Shown piece after piece: positions 33,864 through 46,202 of a stretch of DNA of 64,000 nt. Source of the DNA: Grimontia hollisae CIP 101886. Its GTDB lineage: Bacteria; Pseudomonadota; Gammaproteobacteria; Enterobacterales; Vibrionaceae. Both the position numbers and the translations under genes were made by a program. The DNA lies in assembly GCF_000176515.1 (NCBI RefSeq), contig NZ_ADAQ01000011.1, forward strand, positions 496,001 through 560,000. Direction: 5' to 3'. The notes beneath the pieces are model-generated. The model saw only the letters and a program-made list of their open reading frames with translations, was not told the DNA's origin and did not search any database. The first letter of the stretch is position 1. Each line of letters starts with the position of its first letter.

Positions 33864-35540
33864 TTACTTGTAAGTGATCTCGCCGTTTGGCGCGTATTTG
33901 TTGACATCAATAGGAGAGTTTTTCTCCATGAAGTCCTTCAACACTTCTGCATCCACAAACCCCGTATTTACGTTACCCGGGTGATCGGTCAGTTTCGGAT
34001 AACCGTCACCGCCTGCTGCATTGTAGCTAGGTACGGTAAAGCGGTAGGTTTTATTGGGATCCAAAGGCTCACCGCCAATCACCACATCGCTTACGCCATC
34101 AGGTGATACTGTCATCGAGATGCCATAAAACTGCGCATAGGCACCTGAATCCACTGGCTTGGTCGCCACTGCATTCAGGTAATCCAATACTTCTGCGCCA
34201 CGCATATCAGTGTATGTCACCATGTTTGCAAACGGTTGTACTGTCAGCACATCTTTGTAAGTCACATCGCCTTGTTCAATCGAGGCGCGGACACCGCCTG
34301 AGTTCATCACCGCAAAATCTGCTTTCGCACGTTCTTTGTGTGCTGCTGCAATCAAGCGACCCAGGTTGGTTTGCTGGAAACGCACCACATTACGCTCACC
34401 TTGCAGGTGACCGTTGGTCTCTGCAATTTTCACGTTCAGTTTTTCCTGTCCTTTCTCTTGATACGGTTTCAGGAAATCATACAGTGCTTTGTCTTTAGGA
34501 ATTTCGTTTTGGATGAACACACGTTTTGAGTCACCGTTAACCTCGATTTTCTTCTTCAGGTTCACAGGGATCAGATCATAAGAAACCAGGTTCAGCTCGC
34601 CATTGCGGAATTCAAAATCCGCTTTACCGACATATTTACCCCACTCATGCGCCTGCACAATCCAGGTGCCGTTCTGGTGATCTGGCTTACACTCATCGCC
34701 CGGTTTGAACGACTTGTTATACATGTTCGGGCCTTCCATACAAACAGGCTCTTGTGAGTGACCACCCACAATCATGTCCAGTGAACCTTCTTTCAGGTAA
34801 CGGGCCAACGCAACATCCCCCGGCGCATTCACACCACGATTGCCATCTTCATAGTGGCCCATGTGCGTCGCTGCGATAATGATGTCTGGCTTTTCAGTCT
34901 CTTCCAGTTCAGCAATCAGCTTTTTCGCTTCTTCTTTCGGATCGCGAAAATCCAGTTCACCGATAAACTCAGGGTTACCGATTTTCGCGGTATCTTCCGT
35001 TGTCAAACCAATGACCGCAATGCGCAGGCCGTTACGCTCAAACATCTGGTATGCCTGATATTTTCGCTTACCGGTCGCTTTGTCATAAATGTTGGCAGAC
35101 AGCATAGGGAAATCTGCCCACTCCATCTGCAGATCAAGCACGTCCAGTGGGTTATCAAACTCGTGGTTACCTAACGCCATAGCATCATAACCAATCATGG
35201 TCATGCCTTTGAAATCAGGCTCTGCGTCCAGCAGGTCTGACTCAGGCACACCGGTGTTGATATCACCACCAGATAGCAAAAGCACAGCCGCACCCTGCGC
35301 TTCTGCTTCGGCACGCAGGCGGTCGATCAGCGTTTTACGTGCCGCCATACCGTATTCACCGTGACGGTTATGCCAGAAACGACCATGGTTATCATTGGTA
35401 TGAAGTATGGTCACTTTGTAAGTGGTATCGGGTTGCCAACCCGGTACAACGTCTGTTTTTTCACTCGTGGTTGAACAGCCTGCCAATGAGGCAAATAATG
35501 CAGCACTGATGACTGCTTTCAGAGAGAGGCGTTCCTTCAT
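33864..35540 (-). CDS. 5'-nucleotidase / UDP-sugar hydrolase lipoprotein (UshA/NutA family)
   Basis: 558 aa from ATG 35540, where AGGT precedes and a signal peptide with lipobox LAGC (Cys ~22) begins. The N-terminal metallophosphatase domain holds LHTNDNHGRFW, GGDINTG, ALGNHEFDNP, ATHMGHY and GGHSQEP metal-ligand motifs; the C-terminal 5'-nucleotidase domain has NSGGVRASIEQGDVTY and PSYNAAGGDGYP. This matches the chloride-dependent membrane-bound nucleotidase of Vibrio and E. coli UshA. It hydrolyses extracellular nucleotides to nucleosides for salvage. Single-gene unit. Confidence 0.95.
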   Translation of the reverse strand: MKERLSLKAVISAALFASLAGCSTTSEKTDVVPGWQPDTTYKVTILHTNDNHGRFWHNRHGEYGMAARKTLIDRLRAEAEAQGAAVLLLSGGDINTGVPESDLLDAEPDFKGMTMIGYDAMALGNHEFDNPLDVLDLQMEWADFPMLSANIYDKATGKRKYQAYQMFERNGLRIAVIGLTTEDTAKIGNPEFIGELDFRDPKEEAKKLIAELEETEKPDIIIAATHMGHYEDGNRGVNAPGDVALARYLKEGSLDMIVGGHSQEPVCMEGPNMYNKSFKPGDECKPDHQNGTWIVQAHEWGKYVGKADFEFRNGELNLVSYDLIPVNLKKKIEVNGDSKRVFIQNEIPKDKALYDFLKPYQEKGQEKLNVKIAETNGHLQGERNVVRFQQTNLGRLIAAAHKERAKADFAVMNSGGVRASIEQGDVTYKDVLTVQPFANMVTYTDMRGAEVLDYLNAVATKPVDSGAYAQFYGISMTVSPDGVSDVVIGGEPLDPNKTYRFTVPSYNAAGGDGYPKLTDHPGNVNTGFVDAEVLKDFMEKNSPIDVNKYAPNGEITYK

Positions 35541-35775
35541 GGTGATACCTATTATCTGTGCGGCAAGGCGGAAGCCAGTGCCTCCGCCTTGTCCGGGGGT
35601 TAATATAGAGGTTGCGATTAACAACCCCTAAGCTACTAATAATTCATGAAGTAGTCTAAATAGTTACACTGGATATCACATAGAACTTTCAAGAAAGTGC
35701 CATCCGGATCACTGAAAAACACGCTAACTGCGAACAAATCAGCCGCAATTGAAGTGCTTACAACATTTATCCCAA

Positions 35776-37122
35776 TCACTGTTGCCCTTTGCTGCGGATA
35801 ATCGCCACCCCTGCTGAAATCGCGAGCAGGAAACAGTAGTAGGATTGACTGACAACGTTAAGTGGCGACAGTTCGAAAATGGATCCCAGTAGCAATGCCT
35901 GGGCGCCATACGGCAACAGACCCTGAACCACGCAAGAGAAAATATCCAGCAGGCTCGCACTTCGCTTGGGGGCGACATCATGCTGAGTAGCCAGCTCTTT
36001 TGCCACGCCACCAGCAACAATAATCGCCACCGTGTTATTCGCCGTACAAAGATTAGTCATACTGACCAGAGCCGCAATGCCGCCTTCGCTGGCACGCGGA
36101 GAACCTTTTTCTGTCTCCTTGTCTGCCCGGGTAAGGATAAGCTTACTCAGCTTGTCAGTAACGAAGGCTAAGCCCCCTTGCTGACGCATCAACTCTGCCA
36201 GACCACCAATCAGCAAGGACAACAGGAAGATCTCCTGCATATTGCCAAAACCTTTGTAGATATCCTGGCTGAATGCCATCACATCATAGTCTGCCGTTTG
36301 TGCCATCCCCACCAACCCCGCAAATACGATACCAATGGTGAGCACCACAAACACATTCATGCCATAAACTGCCAGCACCAGAATAGTCAGGTAGGGCAAT
36401 ACCGCCAGCCAGTCAATGTCACCGGCAACAGGGGCGTCAGTGACTTCATTGGCAAAGAAAAAAATCACCAATGCCACCAGCGCCGCTGGCAACGCGATCT
36501 TGATGTTTTCACGGAACTTGTCCTTCATATGACAGCCCTGGGATCGTGTCGCTGCGATGGTAGTGTCTGAAATGATGGAAAGGTTGTCACCAAACATCGC
36601 ACCACTCAGCACGACCCCCGCCATTAAAGCGGCATCAATGCCCGTGGTATCGGCAATACCCAACGCAACCGGCGCCACAGCAGCAATCGTCCCCATAGAA
36701 GTACCCATCGCTGTCGCAATGAATGCTGAAATTAAAAACAGGCCTGGCAGAATAAAGCTGGAGGGGAGAATAGCCAACCCCAGATTCACCGTGGCATCAA
36801 CCCCCCCCGTCGCTTTCGCCACGGCAGAAAATGCACCCGCAAGCAGGTAGATCAAACACATCGCGGTAATATCGCGATGGGAAACCCCCTCAATAAACTG
36901 GCCAATAGCACCGTTGAGCTTTTCTTTGCTCATCAGTATTGCCAGCATGATGGCAGGTAAAACCGCTATCGGTGCAGGAAGTTGATAAAAGGCAAAATCG
37001 ACATTCTGGGCCGAAAAGTAAATCCCCGTACCAATAAACAGGCACAGGAAAAGCCCGAAGGGCAAGAGTGCGATCGCCGATGGCGTAATGGTTGTTTGCT
37101 TCTTTGTCATGTTGTATTGCAT
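35776..37122 (-). CDS. metT: NhaC-superfamily transporter, predicted methionine transporter MetT
   Basis: 448 aa with about eleven transmembrane helices. NhaC-family features include MGTSMGTIAAVAPVALGIA, GAMFGDNLSIISDTTIAAT and MTNLCTANNTVAIIV. The control region carries three MetJ boxes over the -35 element, which fits MetT, the NhaC-type protein that comparative genomics proposed as a methionine transporter. A plain Na+/H+ antiporter would not be expected under MetJ, so methionine uptake coupled to Na+ is inferred, not proven. No strong Shine-Dalgarno is seen; ATG 37122 and ATG 37110 are both possible. Confidence 0.75.
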   Translation of the reverse strand: MQYNMTKKQTTITPSAIALLPFGLFLCLFIGTGIYFSAQNVDFAFYQLPAPIAVLPAIMLAILMSKEKLNGAIGQFIEGVSHRDITAMCLIYLLAGAFSAVAKATGGVDATVNLGLAILPSSFILPGLFLISAFIATAMGTSMGTIAAVAPVALGIADTTGIDAALMAGVVLSGAMFGDNLSIISDTTIAATRSQGCHMKDKFRENIKIALPAALVALVIFFFANEVTDAPVAGDIDWLAVLPYLTILVLAVYGMNVFVVLTIGIVFAGLVGMAQTADYDVMAFSQDIYKGFGNMQEIFLLSLLIGGLAELMRQQGGLAFVTDKLSKLILTRADKETEKGSPRASEGGIAALVSMTNLCTANNTVAIIVAGGVAKELATQHDVAPKRSASLLDIFSCVVQGLLPYGAQALLLGSIFELSPLNVVSQSYYCFLLAISAGVAIIRSKGQQ

Positions 37123-37143
37123 ATTTTTTGTGACGTGAAACGC

Positions 37144-37172
37144 AGGGTAATGCGAAAGTGACAGGTCGTCAA
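37144..37172 (-). promoter_or_regulatory. Predicted sigma-70 promoter of metT
   Basis: On the minus strand -35 TTGACG, 17-base spacer, -10 TACCCT. The -35 overlaps the last MetJ box. Confidence 0.6.
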
Positions 37173-37193
37173 CATCTAGACGTCTAAACGTCT
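37170..37193 (-). promoter_or_regulatory. MetJ operator of metT
   Basis: Three adjacent 8-bp boxes in forward reading: CAACATCT, AGACGTCT (perfect) and AAACGTCT (7 of 8). They lie next to and over the -35 element, the same design as at metN. Confidence 0.87.
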
Positions 37194-37279
37194 ATTAAAT
37201 TTATCGCGATAGCTACAGTTTATTATTCATATACCGCCTATACACCGGTTTTGCGACGTACCACCTATCTTAGAGGTAC

Positions 37280-37302
37280 AAAAAAACCGGCGTTGTCGCC
37301 GG
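37280..37302 (-). terminator. Terminator of the hemA-kdsA operon
   Basis: On the minus strand CCGGCG-ACAA-CGCCGG followed by TTTTTTTG, 25 bases after the kdsA stop. Confidence 0.88.
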
Positions 37303-37327
37303 CTTTCCTTTGTCCTTGCGATGACGC

Positions 37328-39005
<1,678 letters not shown>

Positions 39006-39007
39006 TT

Positions 39008-39391
39008 TTACCCCAACAGATGTGGTGTTTTGGTCATAGCAAGACTTGCGGCCGCATAGACCCAACCTAAAGCACCAAAGAAAGCAAACAACCGGAACAT
39101 GGTTCCCTGACTGTATTTCAAGGCGACAAAACCAAGGGCAATGTATGCCAGAACACAGGTCAGTTTTTCAGTCATCCACACCCCTTGTGGTGTGAACGGG
39201 TAGAAACCAGTGATAAATATTAAAGCAACGCCGGTTCCCAATAAAATGGTATCAATAACGTGTGGAACAACGTTCACCCATTTCTTCTCCAGCATTTTGC
39301 TGTCCATCATCCGCCATGCAAAGCGGATGATGAAAAGGGTTACGCTCAGGGCGATGAACATCAGGTGAGTATGCTTCAATGCAAGGTACAT
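39008..39391 (-). CDS. sirB2: SirB2 family membrane protein
   Basis: 127 aa from ATG 39391, preferred over the longer frame because the product then opens with the conserved YLALKHTHLMFIALSV. Four transmembrane helices, consistent with the small inner-membrane SirB family, named from invasion-gene studies in Salmonella but of unknown function. It lies 55 bases after prmC and overlaps nothing else. GTWxx-like loop residues near TPQGVW are typical. Confidence 0.88.
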   Translation of the reverse strand: MYLALKHTHLMFIALSVTLFIIRFAWRMMDSKMLEKKWVNVVPHVIDTILLGTGVALIFITGFYPFTPQGVWMTEKLTCVLAYIALGFVALKYSQGTMFRLFAFFGALGWVYAAASLAMTKTPHLLG

Positions 39392-39446
39392 AATTCCGTA
39401 AGTCTCTCTTTTAGATTTGTTGTTATGGGTCTGTTGACCTTTGGTA

Positions 39447-40292
39447 TTAGCGAACAAAACGCCCTAAGGTAACACGATCGAGACCAGCATAATCGTGCTG
39501 CGTCTCAACATCGATGAATCCTGCACCACAAAAAAGCGTGCGTACCGCTTCCCCCTGATCGTATCCATGCTCAATCAGTAGCCAGCCACCATCAACCAGG
39601 TATTCCGGGCTTTGTTGACAGATAACCCGGATATCGGCCAAACCGTGCTCACCAGAAACCAATGCCGATTTCGGTTCAAATCGCACATCACCTTGTGACA
39701 GGTGTGGGTCTTCCGGGTCGATATACGGCGGGTTGCTGACTATCATGGAAAAACGCTGGGCTGGCACATTGCTAAACCAACTGCTTTGCATAAATTGGGC
39801 ATTATTGATGCCATTTTCAAGCCCATTTTTCATCGCCAGCGCTACTGCTTCGGCGCGAAGATCCACGCCAGTCACCGCAATGTCTTTTCGCTCACTGGCG
39901 ATGGCCAGGGCTATAGCGCCGGTGCCAGTGCCTAAATCCAGCACCGCACCGTCACCTTGTGGTAAGCGCTCAAGGGCAAGCTCAACCAAACGCTCAGTGT
40001 CAGGGCGTGGGATTAAGGTGCTCGGCTCGACATTGAGGCGCAGTGACCAGAAATCACGGTAGCCAATGATATAGGCAACAGGCTCACCGGTTTTTCGGCG
40101 CGCCAGCAACGTATTGAAGGCCGCCTCCTCGTCTTCCGTCAGCGCTTTGTCCGACCAGGTGTAGAGGTAACTGCTGGGTTTATCGAGCACATGGCAAAGC
40201 AGCACAGACGCATCAATACGCGGAGAGAGGCTTTGGTGCTCTGCTAACAAAAGCGCTGCATCACGCAGCGCATTTTCAATGGTGACAGGCAT
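39447..40292 (-). CDS. prmC: Release factor glutamine methyltransferase
   Basis: 281 aa. It methylates the GGQ glutamine of peptide chain release factors with S-adenosylmethionine. Motif I DLGTGTGAIALA (~115) and the catalytic NPPY (SNPPYIDPEDPHL, ~187) are present. The ATG shares a base with the prfA stop (TGATG), so its translation is coupled to its own substrate gene. Length and architecture (N-terminal helical domain plus Rossmann methyltransferase) are normal. Confidence 0.97.
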   Translation of the reverse strand: MPVTIENALRDAALLLAEHQSLSPRIDASVLLCHVLDKPSSYLYTWSDKALTEDEEAAFNTLLARRKTGEPVAYIIGYRDFWSLRLNVEPSTLIPRPDTERLVELALERLPQGDGAVLDLGTGTGAIALAIASERKDIAVTGVDLRAEAVALAMKNGLENGINNAQFMQSSWFSNVPAQRFSMIVSNPPYIDPEDPHLSQGDVRFEPKSALVSGEHGLADIRVICQQSPEYLVDGGWLLIEHGYDQGEAVRTLFCGAGFIDVETQHDYAGLDRVTLGRFVR

Positions 40293-41380
40293 CAGTGTTG
40301 CTCAGCCAGTGCCGCCAGTTGGTCTGCCTGGAATTCGTGGATGATAGGTTGGATCAGTGAATCCAGATCGCCTTCCATTACTTCATCCAAGCGATACACT
40401 GTCAGGTTAATACGATGGTCAGACACCCGGCCCTGTGGATAGTTGTAGGTGCGGATGCGGTCTGAACGGTCACCGGAACCAAGCAGGTTGCGGCGGGTAC
40501 TCGCTTGTTCAGCAGCACGCTTTTCTTCTTCCGCTTTGATCAGGCGGGCGGCAAGAACGGCCATCGCTTTGGCTTTGTTCTTGTGCTGTGAACGCTCGTC
40601 CTGACACTCGACTACCGTGCCCGTTGGCAAGTGGGTAATACGGATAGCAGAATCAGTGGTGTTAACGTGCTGGCCGCCAGCGCCCGATGAACGGAAGGTG
40701 TCGATTTTCAGATCAGCCGGGTTAATTTCCGGGATTTCAGCTTCCGGAATTTCCGGCAAAATGGCCACGGTACACGCTGAAGTGTGAACACGGCCCTGGG
40801 ATTCAGTCGCAGGAACACGCTGAACGCGGTGACCGCCTGACTCAAACTTCATCACGCCATAGGCGCCATCGCCATTCACTTTGGCAATCATCTCTTTGTA
40901 GCCGCCGTGTTCACCATGGTTGGCGTTGATCACTTCCACGCGCCATCCTTTGGATTCAGCAAAACGGCTATACATACGGAAAAGATCACCCGCAAAAATC
41001 GCCGCTTCATCGCCGCCCGCACCCGCACGGATTTCGAGGAAGCAATTACGCTCATCGTTCGGATCTTTGGGCAGCAGCAGCACCTGAAGCTCATCCGTCA
41101 GGCGTTCGATGTCTTCTTTCGCCGCCTTCACTTCTTCCTGCGCCATTTCGCGCATTTCAGGATCGTCTTCATTCGCCATTTCCTGGGCGGCTTCCAGATC
41201 GCTCTCCGCCTGTTTGTAGGCGGAGAAACACTTAATCACTTCTTCCAGCTGGCTGTACTCTTTGGAAAGCGAGCGGAACCGGTCTTGATCAGAGATAACA
41301 CTGGGATCGCCCAGCAAGTGCTGCACTTCTTCGTAACGCTCACTGAGCGCTTCCAGTTTGGCAAGAATAGATGGTTTCAT
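40292..41380 (-). CDS. prfA: Peptide chain release factor 1
   Basis: 362 aa, near the 360 aa of E. coli. It reads UAA and UAG stops in the ribosome. The GGQ motif lies in [18 protein letters not shown], and the PxT-type tripeptide region [15 protein letters not shown] for stop recognition is intact. It sits between hemA (14-base gap) and prmC (overlap), the conserved operon order. Nothing unusual. Confidence 0.98.
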   Translation of the reverse strand: MKPSILAKLEALSERYEEVQHLLGDPSVISDQDRFRSLSKEYSQLEEVIKCFSAYKQAESDLEAAQEMANEDDPEMREMAQEEVKAAKEDIERLTDELQVLLLPKDPNDERNCFLEIRAGAGGDEAAIFAGDLFRMYSRFAESKGWRVEVINANHGEHGGYKEMIAKVNGDGAYGVMKFESGGHRVQRVPATESQGRVHTSACTVAILPEIPEAEIPEINPADLKIDTFRSSGAGGQHVNTTDSAIRITHLPTGTVVECQDERSQHKNKAKAMAVLAARLIKAEEEKRAAEQASTRRNLLGSGDRSDRIRTYNYPQGRVSDHRINLTVYRLDEVMEGDLDSLIQPIIHEFQADQLAALAEQH

Positions 41381-41394
41381 ATCAATTTTAAAAA

Positions 41395-42654
41395 CTATTT
41401 CAGGGGATCCAGACCTAAGCTCTGACGGAGCGTTTCCAGTATACGCTCGTCGCCATTTCTGGCAGCTTCCTGCATGGCCTGAGTTGGCGCATGGATCAGT
41501 TTATTGGTCAATTTATTACTCAGCTCGATAACCACCTTTTTGGGGTCTGCACCACTGGCGAGGGCTTGTAAGCTCTTGCTGAGCAATTCATTTTTGAGTG
41601 CTTCTGACTGGGCGCGGTATTGTTTTATATTGTCCACTGCCCCGCGGGAACGCATCCATGTCATAAAGCCGACACTTTCTTCGTCAACAATCGCCTCGGC
41701 CTGAATGGCAGCCGCCTTGCGTTGGTCGCGGTTGCGTTCAACAATCGAGTGCAAGTCATCGACAGTATACAGGTAAGCGTCGTTCAGCTCGCCTACTTCT
41801 TCTTCGATATCTCTTGGCACTGCAATATCAATCAGCAGCATCGGTTGGTGACGGCGTGCTTTAATCGCTTTTTCCACCATGCCTTTACCAATGATTGGCA
41901 GGGGAGCGGCGGTCGAGCTGATCACAATATCAGCTTTGTGCATATACTCTGGAATTTCTTCCAACGAAATGATCTCTGCACCAAATGCTTCGGCAAACGG
42001 TTTTGCCCGTTCCCGGGTTCGGTTGGCGACAATAATATTCTGGCACTTGTGCTCAAAAAGGTGCTTGGCGACCAATTCAATGGTTTCGCCCGCCCCCACC
42101 AACAGGGCTGTAGACGTTTCCAGAGATTCGAAAATCTGGCGTGCCAGAGAGCAAGCAGCAAAGGCAACAGACACGGCATTACCACCAATATCCGTTTCCG
42201 TTCGGACGCGTTTAGCTACTGTAAACGTTTTTTGGAACAGGCGTTCCAGCGAGCCCCTCACGGCATCTTGCTCGACAGACTCTGCATACGCCTGCTTGAC
42301 CTGCCCCAGAATTTGCGGCTCTCCCAACACCAGAGAATCCAACCCGCAGGCTACACGCATTAAATGCTGGGCGGCGGCCTGATCATGATGGGTATAAAGA
42401 CACGGGAGAAGCGCTTCACTGTCGAGGTTATGGAATTCACAAAGCCAATCGACCAACACACCGGGGCCGGGCTGGTCGATTTCACAGTAGATTTCAGTGC
42501 GGTTACAGGTAGACACAATCACCCCGCTCTGCACCACCTGCTTTTCTTTAAGATCGAGCAAGGCATCGCGAAGTTGCTGCGGAGAAAAAGCGACTTTCTC
42601 GCGCAAGTCGACCGTAGCGGTCTTGTGATTAATTCCAAGAACTAACAAGCTCAT
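41395..42654 (-). CDS. hemA: Glutamyl-tRNA reductase
   Basis: 419 aa. First committed step of C5-pathway haem synthesis: NADPH-dependent reduction of Glu-tRNA to glutamate-1-semialdehyde. The catalytic Cys50 lies in [10 protein letters not shown]; other motifs are [14 protein letters not shown], the NADPH site [16 protein letters not shown] and [13 protein letters not shown]. First gene of the six-gene operon, divergent from lolB with a 276-base gap, as in E. coli. The start ATG 42654 gives the usual length. Confidence 0.98.
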   Translation of the reverse strand: MSLLVLGINHKTATVDLREKVAFSPQQLRDALLDLKEKQVVQSGVIVSTCNRTEIYCEIDQPGPGVLVDWLCEFHNLDSEALLPCLYTHHDQAAAQHLMRVACGLDSLVLGEPQILGQVKQAYAESVEQDAVRGSLERLFQKTFTVAKRVRTETDIGGNAVSVAFAACSLARQIFESLETSTALLVGAGETIELVAKHLFEHKCQNIIVANRTRERAKPFAEAFGAEIISLEEIPEYMHKADIVISSTAAPLPIIGKGMVEKAIKARRHQPMLLIDIAVPRDIEEEVGELNDAYLYTVDDLHSIVERNRDQRKAAAIQAEAIVDEESVGFMTWMRSRGAVDNIKQYRAQSEALKNELLSKSLQALASGADPKKVVIELSNKLTNKLIHAPTQAMQEAARNGDERILETLRQSLGLDPLK

Positions 42655-42880
42655 TAAGCAAGATTACCGACAGCACCAGGTGAAATCCAAGCCGAGGATT
42701 TTACTTTATGGGCCCGTCGAATAAAAGATAACATTAGTTTCCTATCCTCGATAACAAGCAGAAGTGTGACTTTCCCACTTTCTTAACAAGCTATTCGTTC
42801 CTATTTTCAACAAGTCACGTTCAGAGTCTTTATACCCAATAACTGACCTTGTTCAGAGAGATTTTTACACGTTCCGTCGA

Positions 42881-42886
42881 TATAAT
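42881..42886 (+). promoter_or_regulatory. -10 element of the lolB operon promoter
   Basis: Perfect TATAAT about 45 bases before lolB. No convincing -35 at standard spacing. A 16-base palindrome TTCTCTGCGCAGAGAA (42895-42910) sits just inside the start of the transcript. Confidence 0.6.
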
Positions 42887-42930
42887 CATGGCCCTTCTCT
42901 GCGCAGAGAAAATAAATACGGAGTTTGCTT

Positions 42931-43539
42931 ATGTTCAGACATCACCACCTCTTGGTACTTTTTTTACTGACCCTTGTGGGGATGACCGGATGTTCCACCC
43001 AACCGATTCCCCAAACTGAATGGCAAACCCACCAAGCGATGCTATCCGCCATCACCCGTTTTACTGCCAAAGGCAAAGTGGCACTGATCAGCCCCGAACA
43101 GCGGGTATCTGCCCATTTTGTCTGGGAACAGGAGGGGGATAAATTGTCACTGCGCCTGAGCAATTTCCTTGGCAGTACCCTATTCAAGCTTGATGCCACA
43201 CCGGATGCCGCCGTCTTGGTTGATGGTGACGGCAAACGCTACGTTGACCGAAACGCCGCCAGTCTTCTGAAACGGCTGACCGGCATTGCCTTACCTGTTG
43301 ATGAAATGATGCGTTGGGTAAAAGGCCTGCCTGCAGAGCAAAACGCATACACCCTGGGTGCAGATAACCGGCTGGCGTCTCTCAGTGAAAACAAGATCAA
43401 TACTCTCCAAAAGGGTTGGCAGTTGGATTACACCGCTTATGATGCGGACACCAACAACCTGCTGCCATCCAAAATTAAAATGACACTTAACCAACAAAAA
43501 GTGAACCTGGTGATCTCTGAATGGGTTTATCCGCAATGA
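42931..43539 (+). CDS. lolB: Outer-membrane lipoprotein receptor LolB
   Basis: 202 aa from ATG 42931 (GGAG at 7-base spacing; the TTG two codons upstream is not preferred). Signal peptide with lipobox MTGC (Cys ~21). The mature fold has the features of Lol[39 protein letters not shown] and [10 protein letters not shown]. It receives lipoproteins from LolA at the inner face of the outer membrane and inserts them. Its stop overlaps the ispE start (ATGA). Confidence 0.94.
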   Translation: MFRHHHLLVLFLLTLVGMTGCSTQPIPQTEWQTHQAMLSAITRFTAKGKVALISPEQRVSAHFVWEQEGDKLSLRLSNFLGSTLFKLDATPDAAVLVDGDGKRYVDRNAASLLKRLTGIALPVDEMMRWVKGLPAEQNAYTLGADNRLASLSENKINTLQKGWQLDYTAYDADTNNLLPSKIKMTLNQQKVNLVISEWVYPQ

Positions 43540-44384
43540 CGCACAACACCACGACATGGCCAGCCCCCGCCAAACTCAACCTGTTTCTCTACATCACAGG
43601 GCGCCGTGACAACGGCTACCATGACCTACAAACCCTTTTTCAATTTCTGGATTATGGCGACACACTAACGATAACGCCCAATGACAGCGGTGACATCACC
43701 CTATCCCCCGATATTGGGGGCATATCGGTTGAAGAAAACCTGATCTACCGTGCAGCCATGGCAATCAAAGCCAAAACAGGCTGTCCGCTCGGCGCTCATA
43801 TCCACGTGGAAAAAGTGCTCCCAATGGGTGGCGGTCTGGGCGGTGGCTCATCCAATGCGGCAACAACGCTGGTGGCCCTGAACCACCTCTGGCAAACCCA
43901 GTTATCGATTGATGAACTGGCGGATATGGGCCTGGCGCTCGGTGCAGATGTGCCGGTATTCGTGCGTGGCACCACCGCGTTTGCTGAGGGGATTGGCGAA
44001 TTACTGCAACCAACTGAAGCGGAAGAAAAATGGTATCTGGTCGCTAAGCCGGATGTGAGCATCGCCACCGCAAAAATTTTTGGTCACCCTGATCTAACCC
44101 GGAATACGCCCAGGCGCACATTAAATGCGCTATTGTCAACAAAATACGAAAACGATTGCGAAAAGATAGTCAGAGAGTTGTTTCCAGAGGTTGATAAGGC
44201 TCTTTCGTGGCTGCTAGAATACGCGCCGTCGAGACTGACCGGGACCGGCGCCTGCGTTTTTGCTGAATTTGAAGACGAACAGGACGCGCGATCCACGTTT
44301 AACAAATTGCCCGACTGGCTCACTGGCTTTGTCGCACGTGGTGTGAATACCTCTCCACTACTGTCGACACTCAAAGCGCAATGA
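43536..44384 (+). CDS. ispE: 4-diphosphocytidyl-2-C-methyl-D-erythritol kinase
   Basis: 282 aa from ATG 43536, chosen because it overlaps the lolB stop and gives the E. coli length (283). A GHMP kinase of the MEP isoprenoid pathway: N-terminal [25 protein letters not shown] loop [19 protein letters not shown], and C-terminal [14 protein letters not shown]. It phosphorylates CDP-ME at the 2-hydroxyl. Nothing unusual. prs follows after 42 bases. Confidence 0.97.
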   Translation: MTHNTTTWPAPAKLNLFLYITGRRDNGYHDLQTLFQFLDYGDTLTITPNDSGDITLSPDIGGISVEENLIYRAAMAIKAKTGCPLGAHIHVEKVLPMGGGLGGGSSNAATTLVALNHLWQTQLSIDELADMGLALGADVPVFVRGTTAFAEGIGELLQPTEAEEKWYLVAKPDVSIATAKIFGHPDLTRNTPRRTLNALLSTKYENDCEKIVRELFPEVDKALSWLLEYAPSRLTGTGACVFAEFEDEQDARSTFNKLPDWLTGFVARGVNTSPLLSTLKAQ

Positions 44385-44426
44385 GACAGACAACACTCAA
44401 TGGATGCAACCCCGAGGTTTTCCACC

Positions 44427-45374
44427 GTGCCTGATATGAAGCTGTTTGCTGGTAATGCAACGCCTGTACTCGCCCAACGTATCGCGAATCGTCTATACAT
44501 GTCTTTGGGTGACGCTACCGTCAGCCGTTTTTCTGATGGTGAAGTGTGTGTACAAATCAATGAAAACGTACGGGGTAGCGACGTATTCGTTATCCAGTCG
44601 ACCTGTGCGCCAACCAATGACAATCTGATGGAACTGGTTGTGATGATCGACGCACTGCGTCGCGCATCAGCTGGCAGAATCACTGCTGTTATTCCTTACT
44701 TCGGTTACGCGCGTCAGGATCGCCGTGTGCGTTCAGCGCGTGTGCCAATCACTGCGAAAGTTATCGCAGACTTCCTGTCAAATGTGGGGGTTGACCGCGT
44801 TCTGACTGTTGATCTGCACGCCGAGCAAATCCAGGGCTTCTTCGATGTGCCTGTGGACAATATCTTCGGCACACCAGTTCTTCTGGAAGACATGCTGGCG
44901 AAGAAACTGGAAGATCCTGTGGTGGTTTCTCCAGACATCGGTGGCGTTGTTCGTGCACGTGCAACCGCAAAACTGCTGGACGACACTGATATTGCAATCA
45001 TCGACAAACGTCGCCCACGTGCGAACGTTTCTCAGGTGATGCACCTTATTGGTGACGTTGAAGGCCGTGATTGCATCATCGTTGATGATATGATCGACAC
45101 TGGTGGCACCCTGTGCAAAGCCGCAGAAGCGCTGAAAAACCGTGGCGCGAAACGTGTATTTGCCTACGCAACGCACGCCGTGTTCTCTGGTAACGCGCCA
45201 CAGAACATCAAAGATTCTGTGATTGATGAAGTGATTGTGACTGACTCCATCCCACTGACTGCAGAAATGCAGGCAACCGGTCGCGTATCTCAGTTGACGC
45301 TATCTGGCATGTTGGCTGAAGCTATCCGCCGCATCAGCAACGAAGAGTCTATCTCTGCAATGTTCGATTCTTAA
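44427..45374 (+). CDS. prs: Ribose-phosphate pyrophosphokinase
   Basis: 315 aa from GTG 44427, matching the E. coli start (PDMKLFAGN) and length; the longer ATG frame adds a non-conserved tail. It makes PRPP from ribose 5-phosphate and ATP. Motifs: [54 protein letters not shown] and the PRPP loop [18 protein letters not shown] at 44413-44416 lies 10 bases before the start. A strong terminator ends the unit. Confidence 0.97.
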   Translation: MPDMKLFAGNATPVLAQRIANRLYMSLGDATVSRFSDGEVCVQINENVRGSDVFVIQSTCAPTNDNLMELVVMIDALRRASAGRITAVIPYFGYARQDRRVRSARVPITAKVIADFLSNVGVDRVLTVDLHAEQIQGFFDVPVDNIFGTPVLLEDMLAKKLEDPVVVSPDIGGVVRARATAKLLDDTDIAIIDKRRPRANVSQVMHLIGDVEGRDCIIVDDMIDTGGTLCKAAEALKNRGAKRVFAYATHAVFSGNAPQNIKDSVIDEVIVTDSIPLTAEMQATGRVSQLTLSGMLAEAIRRISNEESISAMFDS

Positions 45375-45392
45375 TCGTTCCTTTTCGCAACG

Positions 45393-45425
45393 AAAATGCC
45401 TCGCTTTTGCGGGGCATTTTTGTTT
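45393..45425 (+). terminator. Terminator of lolB-ispE-prs
   Basis: 12-bp stem beginning AAAATGCCTCGC with TTTT loop and one G-T pair, followed by TTGTTTT. Confidence 0.9.
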
Positions 45426-45518
45426 TACGCAGATAATGGTAGGATAAGCCGCTTTTGGCACTGGGTAGTTTTACCGTGGTGCCAGTGACTGTCTACACCG
45501 AACAACGAGAATCTCACC

Positions 45519-46109
45519 GTGAGCGATCAAATTCGTCTTTTAGTGGGTCTGGCAAATCCAGGGCCGGAATATGCAAAAACCCGCCACAATGCGGGCGCCT
45601 GGGTAGTGGAAGAGTTAGCACGCATTCATAACGTGTCACTCAAAGAAGACAAAAAGTACTTCGGGTTAACAGCCAGAATCAGTGTAGGCGGTGAAGACCT
45701 GCGCCTGCTTATCCCCACCACCTTTATGAACCTGTCAGGCAAATCCGTGTCGGCACTGGCGAACTTTTTCCAAATTAAGCCAGAACAAATCATGGTCGCA
45801 CATGATGAACTTGACTTGCCTCCAGGGGTTGCCAAATTTAAAAAAGGCGGTGGGCACGGTGGGCACAACGGCCTGCGTGATATCATCAGCAAACTGGGCA
45901 ACAACAACGAATTCTATCGTCTTCGTGTCGGGATTGGGCATCCGGGACACAAAGACAAAGTGGCAGGTTATGTGCTGACCAAAGCACCTGCCCACGAACA
46001 CAGCCAAATCGAGCAAGCCGTTGATGAAGCCGTCCGCTGCATCGACATTTTGCTGAAAGACGATCTGGCTAAGGCGCAAAATCGCCTGCATACATTTAAG
46101 GCGCAGTAA
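45519..46109 (+). CDS. pth: Peptidyl-tRNA hydrolase
   Basis: 196 aa, E. coli 194. It frees tRNA from peptidyl-tRNA drop-off. Catalytic motifs: [19 protein letters not shown] with the catalytic His, [22 protein letters not shown] and [16 protein letters not shown] 45519 is the start. It begins a unit with ychF; 94 bases with a long hairpin separate the two genes. Confidence 0.97.
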   Translation: MSDQIRLLVGLANPGPEYAKTRHNAGAWVVEELARIHNVSLKEDKKYFGLTARISVGGEDLRLLIPTTFMNLSGKSVSALANFFQIKPEQIMVAHDELDLPPGVAKFKKGGGHGGHNGLRDIISKLGNNNEFYRLRVGIGHPGHKDKVAGYVLTKAPAHEHSQIEQAVDEAVRCIDILLKDDLAKAQNRLHTFKAQ

Positions 46110-46128
46110 GCCAAAGGCTATGCGTGCG

Positions 46129-46168
46129 TACCAATCAGATTCGTGAGTGAGTATTCATCTGATTGGTA
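46129..46168 (+). other. Long hairpin between pth and ychF
   Basis: Perfect 12-bp stem TACCAATCAGAT / ATCTGATTGGTA with a 16-base loop. No T-tract. It sits ~35 bases before the ychF start and could control ychF expression or mRNA processing. Confidence 0.6.
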
Positions 46169-46202
46169 TCATTCTGTTTCTACAACGAAAGGTTACCATC
46201 TC

